DNA from: Bacteroidales bacterium
GTDB lineage: Bacteria > Bacteroidota > Bacteroidia > Bacteroidales > DYOH01
Direction of reading: 5' to 3'
Assembly: GCA_030632545.1 (NCBI GenBank)
Contig: DAOVUO010000073.1
Span: 1 to 8,947, forward strand
Length of the DNA stretch: 8,947 bases
The position numbers were made by a program, and so were the translations under genes. Every line of letters begins with the position of its first letter. Position 1 is the first letter of the stretch. A model generated the notes under the pieces. It was given only the letters and a program-made list of their open reading frames with translations, searched no databases and was not told where the DNA came from. Shown here in pieces: positions 1 through 4,751 of this stretch.

Positions 1-1232
1 ATAGAGCCATTGAGCAAAATTTCATTTTCCTTTGCCAAATTAGGAAAATCACTTCCAACATTATTTCTATTAATTTCAAGACTATCAATTTTAATTAATG
101 CTCTTTCTCTCAAATTGTAGTACGGCCAATGAGCTAGACTTCCATCCCAAGCTTGAGCAATTTTATCAGGGTAAACCCACAAATGACCACTTAAAATTGA
201 AAAAATAGTTATAATATAAATAGCATTTTTAAACCGAGGCAAACTTTTTAATATGTCAAAAAAGAGTACTGTTGCTACCAAATAAATTGGAATAAAATAC
301 CTATGAGCAAGCAAACTCCCATGAAAAACAACTATTAAATAATAAACTAGAATTGAAATAACTAACAACAAAAATAATCGAGTATTAACAATACTAATTT
401 TCGATTTTACCTTATATATATATAGTGCAAAAAGTATCAAAAATAGCCAAATCATCCATCTACCAAAATCAAGTAAACGCCATGCAAATACCGCACTATT
501 AAACAAAAAACCTTTTGCATCAACCCAATCAAAACTCTCTGCCCATGGCGAATTGCTATGCCAAGCAATCCAATCTACATTTACCCAATGATAATATTGA
601 TAAAACAAAAACAATAGTACTGCTGGTAAAAGAGGAAAAAACTGCTGCCTAAAAAAACCTACATTTTTCCAATTCTGTTCTTTTATAAAAAAATACAATT
701 CTAAAACTAAAAGAACTATACCACCTCTCAAAGAACTCAAAACAAGAAATACTGATGAAAAATACCTTTGATTATATTTAGCTGTCTCAATAGTCCACCA
801 ATGCCAAAGGAAAAAAGCTACTATCCAAATATCTGGTGAAACTAAAACCATTTGGGCTAATAAAGTAGGTTCTAATAGAAGCAAAAAACTTAATAAATAG
901 CGATGTTTTCCAACAGAAAAAACATTAGAAAGTTTCCAAACAAACATAAATATGAGTAAAACAAAGGGCCACATTGCCCAATGGCTAATTAATATGTTTT
1001 GCCCAAATACTTTCCACACTAATGCTAAATAAAAACCAAAAGCAGGAATATGACCACTATCTATCTGTTGAGGTAAAAGAAATGTATTAAAGTTCTGTTC
1101 GTAAAACCATAATGCATGCTTTGCCGAAAGCTGAACTGTATCCCAAAAAAATAAATTGTCCTGACTTAAAAATATTAATATACCAGAGGGTATAATAATA
1201 AAAAATAAAAAGTGTAAAATTCTTTTTAGCAC
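1..1232 (-). CDS. Polytopic membrane protein, GT-C (GT39-like) glycosyltransferase candidate, 3' end outside window
   Basis: This frame stays open for 410 codons and runs off the window at position 1, so the C-terminus is missing. The protein is very hydrophobic, with about ten likely membrane segments (roughly residues 5-22, 64-76, 84-105, 112-132, 134-146, 160-182, 198-213, 260-273, 284-303, 310-330, 335-352), followed by a soluble tail from about residue 355. The first long outer loop (about 24-62) carries an acidic residue, D31, in FFWDTVQLSAKHA and then SGHIPAFGFYLALVWKVFG, which recalls the loop-1 acid and HPP-like segment of GT39 enzymes. HRYFIPIY (310-317) resembles a late helix of that fold. 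Such enzymes move sugars from polyprenyl-phosphate carriers on the outer face of the inner membrane. The start is inferred to be GTG at 1232-1230: an in-frame TAA lies only two codons upstream and no ATG occurs until about residue 87. That it is a real membrane protein is clear; the glycosyltransferase assignment is an inference from topology and weak motifs. Confidence 0.72.
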   Translation of the reverse strand, partial: MLKRILHFLFFIIIPSGILIFLSQDNLFFWDTVQLSAKHALWFYEQNFNTFLLPQQIDSGHIPAFGFYLALVWKVFGQNILISHWAMWPFVLLIFMFVWKLSNVFSVGKHRYLLSFLLLLEPTLLAQMVLVSPDIWIVAFFLWHWWTIETAKYNQRYFSSVFLVLSSLRGGIVLLVLELYFFIKEQNWKNVGFFRQQFFPLLPAVLLFLFYQYYHWVNVDWIAWHSNSPWAESFDWVDAKGFLFNSAVFAWRLLDFGRWMIWLFLILFALYIYKVKSKISIVNTRLFLLLVISILVYYLIVVFHGSLLAHRYFIPIYLVATVLFFDILKSLPRFKNAIYIITIFSILSGHLWVYPDKIAQAWDGSLAHWPYYNLRERALIKIDSLEINRNNVGSDFPNLAKENEILLNGS

Positions 1233-1340
1233 AATAATTTACTTGTTTACAATATAATAAGAAATAAACATCAATATATAAAAAATTAAAATTAGGCAAA
1301 ACAAGTAAAAGATTTTATTTTTCGAGCAAAAAGATAAAAA
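1233..1340. promoter_or_regulatory. Divergent intergenic region between membrane protein and deoxynucleoside kinase
   Basis: These 108 very AT-rich bases separate two divergent starts and so must hold both promoters. No perfect TAnnTTTG box is present. The best plus-strand candidate is TATTTTTC at 1316-1323 (one mismatch), 17 bases before the kinase ATG. On the minus strand there are only imperfect TATATTG-like sequences. No Shine-Dalgarno motif precedes either start and I see no convincing hairpin. Confidence 0.3.
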
Positions 1341-1964
1341 ATGGATGCAAAACACATAGCCATTGCTGGCAACATTGGAAGTGGGAAAACCACACTAACA
1401 ACCTTATTGTCTAAACATTACGACTGGAATGCTTGTTACGAAGACGTTGCAGACAACCCATATCTGGATGATTTCTATAAAGACATGAAAAGATGGTCGT
1501 TCAATTTACAAGTGTATTTTTTAAACAGTCGCTTTCAACAAGTATTAGATATTCGTAATTCTGGCGAAACAGTTGTACAAGACCGTACTATTTATGAAGA
1601 TGCCTACATTTTTGCACCTAATTTGCACGAAATGGGTTTAATGGAAAAAAGGGACTACGAAAATTACTATTCTCTATTTTCTTTAATGAGTACACTAGTG
1701 CAGCCTCCTGACTTACTTATTTATTTAAGAGCATCCGTGCCTAAACTTGTTAGTCAGATTCAAAAAAGAGGTAGAGAGTATGAGAATACAATTAGAATAG
1801 ATTATTTAACCAAACTAAATGAACGTTACGAAACTTGGATTAAAAGCTATACACCAGGTGAATTACTTATTATAGATGTAGACGATTTAGATTTTAGTGC
1901 AAACAAACACGATTTAAGTTACGTAATTGACAAAATTGATGCATCTTTATTTGGACTTTTTTAA
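1341..1964 (+). CDS. Deoxynucleoside kinase (dCK/dGK/dAK family)
   Basis: This enzyme phosphorylates deoxynucleosides to their 5'-monophosphates with ATP in the cytoplasm, the first step of deoxynucleotide salvage. The P-loop GNIGSGKT is at residues 10-17, immediately after the first beta strand. Glu34 in CYEDV fits the substrate-contacting acid. The DRxxxED signature reads DRTIYED at 81-87, with Asp81/Arg82 in the position of the family's DRS motif. The strand PPDLLIYLR is at 122-130. The arginine-rich LID region is RGREYE (143-148). The 207 residues match the usual length of bacterial members, so it is complete. Substrate preference (dA, dG or dC) cannot be told from these motifs. The ATG follows an A-rich stretch with no Shine-Dalgarno motif. 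The LRR gene downstream is 68 bases away with its own promoter-like box, so an operon is not indicated. Confidence 0.93.
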   Translation: MDAKHIAIAGNIGSGKTTLTTLLSKHYDWNACYEDVADNPYLDDFYKDMKRWSFNLQVYFLNSRFQQVLDIRNSGETVVQDRTIYEDAYIFAPNLHEMGLMEKRDYENYYSLFSLMSTLVQPPDLLIYLRASVPKLVSQIQKRGREYENTIRIDYLTKLNERYETWIKSYTPGELLIIDVDDLDFSANKHDLSYVIDKIDASLFGLF

Positions 1965-1996
1965 ACAATATAAATGCATTATTGAGTAATTTATTG

Positions 1997-2004
1997 TAAA
2001 TTTG
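1997..2004 (+). promoter_or_regulatory. Bacteroidota -7 promoter box for the LRR gene
   Basis: TAAATTTG matches the Bacteroidota -7 consensus TAnnTTTG exactly and ends 28 bases before the LRR ATG. It lies in the gap after the kinase stop, where no terminator hairpin is evident, so some read-through from the kinase gene is also possible. No good -33 TTTG is found 19-21 bases upstream, which lowers confidence. Confidence 0.45.
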
Positions 2005-2032
2005 TTAATAATTTATATAAAACAGTGCGATT

Positions 2033-2986
2033 ATGAAAAGACTTTACCTTATTTTATTATTAATCCTAACCATATCTGTCCAAAGTACTTTTGCACAAAT
2101 ATCTAACCGAGGATGGTGGGACTCTTTGTCACCTGCTTGGAAACAAATAATCCAAAAGCAAGAACTAAAAGGCAAAGTTATAGAGCCTACTGACGAACAG
2201 CTTGATAGAATTGTAAAAATTAAGTTTATTAGCTGCTCGTTTAACGAAAACATTGTAACACTTGAACCTCTTGCTCAATTTAAATTACTTGAAACGGTTC
2301 AATGTAACGATTGTAAAAATCTAAAAAGCCTTAAGGGAGTTGAAAATTTACTTAATTTAAAAGAATTGGATTGTTCAAACAATGATAATATAAACAGCCT
2401 AATTCCATTACAAAATATTATCAGTTTGCAAAAACTAAACTGCGGAAACACAATGGTTAAAGACCTTAGACCCCTCCGTAAATTACGAAATTTAAACTCT
2501 TTAGACGTACATTTGACTACCGTTAGTGAACTAATTTTCTTAAAAGAACTTACCAATTTATCAAGTTTAAATGTGTCAGAAAATTATTCACTTTTTAAAC
2601 TTGATGGAATTGAAAACTTAATTAATCTTGGTGAACTTGATTTATCAAAAACTCAAATTCGTTCAATACAACCAGTTGCAAATCTTAAAGGTTTAAAATC
2701 GTTGAATATATCTCACAGCCCGATAAATAGCCTGAGACCATTAGCATCGCCTAATAATAGAAAAACACTACAAGAAGTTGATTGTTCATTTACAAAAATT
2801 GAGGGCGATCAGTTAGACTATTTAGCACAACATTATGTTTTAAATATGTTTCGTTGTAGAGGCAACGATCTTTGTCCTTACGATGTAGAAGATTTTGTAG
2901 ATGCAATGCAAAAAGCGAATCCAAATTGTATTATTAAAATCAAAGCAAGTACTAACGATGACTACATAAAAGCAAATTGCGAATAA
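2033..2986 (+). CDS. Secreted internalin-like leucine-rich-repeat protein
   Basis: Residues 1-21 are a clear Sec signal peptide: a basic MKR, a hydrophobic run to about residue 16, and likely cleavage after TFA, before Gln22. A short cap region with GWWDSLSPAWKQIIQ (27-41) follows. Next come about eight leucine-rich repeats of 21-25 residues spanning roughly 77-258. They share a pattern of the form L-x-P/G-L/I-x-x-L-x-x-L-x-x-L-(D/N), for example ENLLNLKELDCSNN and ENLINLGELDLSKT, which is the internalin/SDS22 type. The C-terminal 60 residues are not repetitive and contain four cysteines (275, 281, 299, 316). I see no type IX secretion sorting domain, lipobox or membrane anchor, so the mature protein is probably periplasmic or released. 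LRR proteins of this kind bind other proteins; no partner is visible from the context. The function is unknown beyond a likely binding role. Confidence 0.85.
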   Translation: MKRLYLILLLILTISVQSTFAQISNRGWWDSLSPAWKQIIQKQELKGKVIEPTDEQLDRIVKIKFISCSFNENIVTLEPLAQFKLLETVQCNDCKNLKSLKGVENLLNLKELDCSNNDNINSLIPLQNIISLQKLNCGNTMVKDLRPLRKLRNLNSLDVHLTTVSELIFLKELTNLSSLNVSENYSLFKLDGIENLINLGELDLSKTQIRSIQPVANLKGLKSLNISHSPINSLRPLASPNNRKTLQEVDCSFTKIEGDQLDYLAQHYVLNMFRCRGNDLCPYDVEDFVDAMQKANPNCIIKIKASTNDDYIKANCE

Positions 2987-3008
2987 TTTATTAAAACTTT
3001 AATCAAAA

Positions 3009-3048
3009 TGGCTGTCAGCAAAATACTACATTTGTGACAGCCAATTTT
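3009..3048 (+). terminator. Terminator-like hairpin after the LRR gene
   Basis: A perfect 9-bp inverted repeat, TGGCTGTCA (3009-3017) and TGACAGCCA (3035-3043), encloses a 17-base loop and is followed by AATTTT. It begins 22 bases after the LRR stop codon, as expected of a rho-independent terminator, though the loop is long and the T run is short and interrupted by two A. The 3' arm ends only 10 bases before the carbonic anhydrase ATG, so the hairpin could also influence translation of that gene in read-through transcripts. Confidence 0.6.
3027..3034 (+). promoter_or_regulatory. Bacteroidota -7 promoter box for the carbonic anhydrase, inside the terminator loop
   Basis: TACATTTG is an exact TAnnTTTG match, 19 bases before the carbonic anhydrase ATG. 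It lies wholly within the loop of the hairpin at 3009-3043. Transcription starting a few bases downstream would give a very short leader containing at most part of the hairpin's 3' arm. No clear -33 TTTG is present at the usual spacing. Confidence 0.45.
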
Positions 3049-3053
3049 ATTAT

Positions 3054-3713
3054 ATGAAAAATAACAAATGGGGATACTCAGGAAATACTGCACCTGAATA
3101 CTGGGAAAAATTACTCGACGAATTTAAAGATTGTGGCGGAACAAAGCAATCCCCAATTAATATTAGTAAGAGCATCAAAAAAAATAGCTTAACTAAAATT
3201 GAATTCTGGACTGGGATTGCAAATATAAGAAAACAAAATTCCGATAACTTTCATGTATATTTTGTTGAAAATAGTCATAAACTAAAATTAGACGATAAAG
3301 AGTATGAATTAATTCAATTCCATTTTCACACCGGAAGTGAACATACAGTTAATAACCATCAAGCAAAGATGGAAATTCATTTTGTTCATCAATCCGAGGA
3401 TAACAATTTATTAGTAATTGGTGTATTTGCAGAACTTGGAGAAAAAAACAAAACACTCAGTGATGTTTTTTTAATGGCCAATCATATACAACTTGAGCTT
3501 AAAGAATTACTTCCAAAAGACAGATCCTATTATACATACAGCGGCTCACTAACTACACCACCATGTACAGAAGGAATTAAATGGGTAGTATTTAAAAAAT
3601 CTATTTCGATTGATAGGCTAACTTTACAAAAATGGGAAAAACTATTAAAAAATAATTTCCGCCCACCATTAGCAGTAAACGGACGAAAAATTTTCTTTAA
3701 ACCCGATATTTAG
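3054..3713 (+). CDS. Alpha-class carbonic anhydrase without a signal peptide
   Basis: The enzyme interconverts CO2 and bicarbonate. The alpha-class signature is complete: WGYSG at 6-10, QSPINI at 32-37, zinc ligands His90 and His92 in QFHFH and His109 in MEIHFVH, the Glu96 equivalent in GSEH (94-97), and the Thr gatekeeper in GSLTTPPC (Thr167 by alignment to human CA II). His67 in NFHVYF is the best candidate for the proton shuttle. Cys27 and Cys171 sit where bacterial periplasmic members form a disulfide. Most bacterial alpha enzymes carry an N-terminal signal peptide, but this one begins with a charged MKNNKWG directly before the catalytic fold. An in-frame TAA at 3000-3002 and the lack of any upstream ATG leave no room for a signal. 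It is therefore predicted to be cytoplasmic, unless exported by an unusual route. Its stop codon overlaps that of the convergent transglycosylase gene. Confidence 0.93.
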   Translation: MKNNKWGYSGNTAPEYWEKLLDEFKDCGGTKQSPINISKSIKKNSLTKIEFWTGIANIRKQNSDNFHVYFVENSHKLKLDDKEYELIQFHFHTGSEHTVNNHQAKMEIHFVHQSEDNNLLVIGVFAELGEKNKTLSDVFLMANHIQLELKELLPKDRSYYTYSGSLTTPPCTEGIKWVVFKKSISIDRLTLQKWEKLLKNNFRPPLAVNGRKIFFKPDI

Positions 3714-3725
3714 TAAACGGGTTTT
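3699..3725. terminator. Palindrome shared by two convergent genes, candidate bidirectional terminator
   Basis: AAACCCG (3699-3705) and CGGGTTT (3718-3724) form a perfect 7-bp stem around a 12-base loop that contains both stop codons: TAG of the carbonic anhydrase (3711-3713) and TAA of the transglycosylase (3712-3710, minus). The plus strand continues with one more T and then CTAG, so its U tract is short. On the minus strand the stem is followed by AAAG and then AT-rich sequence, which is weaker. It sits where a shared terminator is needed, since no other hairpin lies nearby. Confidence 0.5.
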
Positions 3726-4630
3726 CTAGCATTTTCCTTAGGAAAGAGAATTAAATACTTTTTCTTTTGAGGGTTCTCTAATCCCCGAAGGCGTAGCCAA
3801 GGATTAAAATATTTAAGCATTTTATAAGTTGATTTTTGTGAGATAGCAAAATCTGCATAATTTGTTATACTTGAATCTATTGTCACAACACGAGTTTCAA
3901 TAATTGGGTATAAATCAGAAGGTTTTAATTTATATCCATAGTCAATTGGATTTTCTAAAATTAATTTAATTGCAAGAATCCTATACAAATAACGTCCCGT
4001 TTCGGTATTTAAAGCCAAATTCCAATAATCATCTTGACGCTGTGCAAGCATTCTGCGCTTTAAAGCCGAACTTCCCATATTATAAGAAGCTGCAACAAGT
4101 GCCCAACTACCAAATTTATCATACGATTTTTGTAAATATCTACATGCAGCTTCAGTAGCTTTCTCCAAATGATAACGTTCGTCAACATTTTTATTTACTT
4201 CTAATCCATATTCAATTGCTGTTTTCTCCATAAATTGCCACACACCTCTTGCACCAACAGGCGAAACATCATTAATAAGTCCACTCTCTGCTACGGCTAA
4301 ATACTTAAAATCTTCAGGAATATTATTTTTCTTCAATATTCTCTCAATCATTGGAAACCATCTATTTGCTCTCTTAATAAGCAAAAAAGTTCTTGAATGC
4401 CAATTAGCTACAGCAAGTAATTCTCTATCTAGTGCTTCCTTTACATCAAAATATTCCAAAGGCACACGTTCATCAACAAAATTTAAATTTTCTGGCATGA
4501 CAACGTTTGGCCAGCTATTTGCATCTAGCTTCATACTTGTTTTATCATTCCCCGGAACTGATTGCAAGAAACTAAAACTAAAAGTAATAGCTATTAATAT
4601 TGTAATTGTAATACCTACAAAATGTTTCAT
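3710..4630 (-). CDS. Lytic murein transglycosylase (SLT domain, MltD-like)
   Basis: It cleaves the MurNAc-GlcNAc bond of peptidoglycan, forming 1,6-anhydro ends, in the periplasm. Numbered from the ATG at 4630 (306 residues), the N-terminus MKHFVGITITILIAITFSFS is a signal peptide or membrane anchor with no obvious lipobox. The SLT domain spans about 88-210: the catalytic Glu115 in AVAESGL, GARGVWQFM at 126-134, and ASYNMG at 181-186 are all present. The C-terminal 80 residues look like a degraded LysM-type or family-specific extension, with TYKMLKYFNPWL near 267-278; no canonical LysM repeat is visible. A longer reading from a TTG at 4657 adds nine residues ahead of the signal and overlaps a promoter box, so the ATG is preferred. 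Its 3' end overlaps the convergent carbonic anhydrase by four bases. MltD is the nearest named relative by motif, but the gene symbol is not assigned. Confidence 0.9.
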   Translation of the reverse strand: MKHFVGITITILIAITFSFSFLQSVPGNDKTSMKLDANSWPNVVMPENLNFVDERVPLEYFDVKEALDRELLAVANWHSRTFLLIKRANRWFPMIERILKKNNIPEDFKYLAVAESGLINDVSPVGARGVWQFMEKTAIEYGLEVNKNVDERYHLEKATEAACRYLQKSYDKFGSWALVAASYNMGSSALKRRMLAQRQDDYWNLALNTETGRYLYRILAIKLILENPIDYGYKLKPSDLYPIIETRVVTIDSSITNYADFAISQKSTYKMLKYFNPWLRLRGLENPQKKKYLILFPKENARKPVY

Positions 4631-4654
4631 ATAATTAATTACATTTAAGTTAAA

Positions 4655-4662
4655 CAAAAATA
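4655..4662 (-). promoter_or_regulatory. Bacteroidota -7 promoter box for the transglycosylase
   Basis: Read on the minus strand this is TATTTTTG, an exact TAnnTTTG match, 24 bases before the ATG at 4630. It includes the TTG that would be the alternative upstream start, so transcripts from here would begin after that TTG. A second TATTTTTG copy lies at 4697-4690, farther upstream on the same strand. Confidence 0.45.
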
Positions 4663-4721
4663 CACTATTAATTCTAACGAACGAATAAACAAAAATAATA
4701 GCTTTAGTGAAAATATTTATT

Positions 4722-4729
4722 TATATTTG
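4722..4729 (+). promoter_or_regulatory. Bacteroidota -7 promoter box for the sensor gene
   Basis: TATATTTG is an exact TAnnTTTG match, 22 bases before the sensor ATG. It lies in the 121-base divergent region shared with the transglycosylase and is some 60 bases from that gene's box on the other strand. I see no convincing -33 element at the usual distance. Confidence 0.45.
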
Positions 4730-4751
4730 ATGTTGAATAAAAAGACCAAGT

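Noticed and set aside
1087..1299. Minus-strand frame of 70 codons overlapping the membrane protein start
   Set aside because: It is out of frame with the 410-codon membrane protein, rich in Tyr, Phe and Cys from AT-rich DNA, and ends inside that gene. It is a shadow frame.
1991..2011. TTATT/AATAA inverted repeat around the LRR -7 box
   Set aside because: Only five A/T pairs match around an 11-base centre, which is expected by chance in sequence this AT-rich.
2044..2556. Two minus-strand frames inside the LRR gene
   Set aside because: They lie antisense to a gene with a signal peptide and clear repeats and show no domain or start context of their own.
3970..4158. Plus-strand frame of 62 codons inside the transglycosylase
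   Set aside because: It is antisense to the conserved SLT domain, and its sequence has no recognisable features.
4665..4690. Short CGAACGAA-type direct repeat in the divergent region before the sensor
   Set aside because: It is a tandem of only four bases, with no further copies or symmetry to support a binding site.
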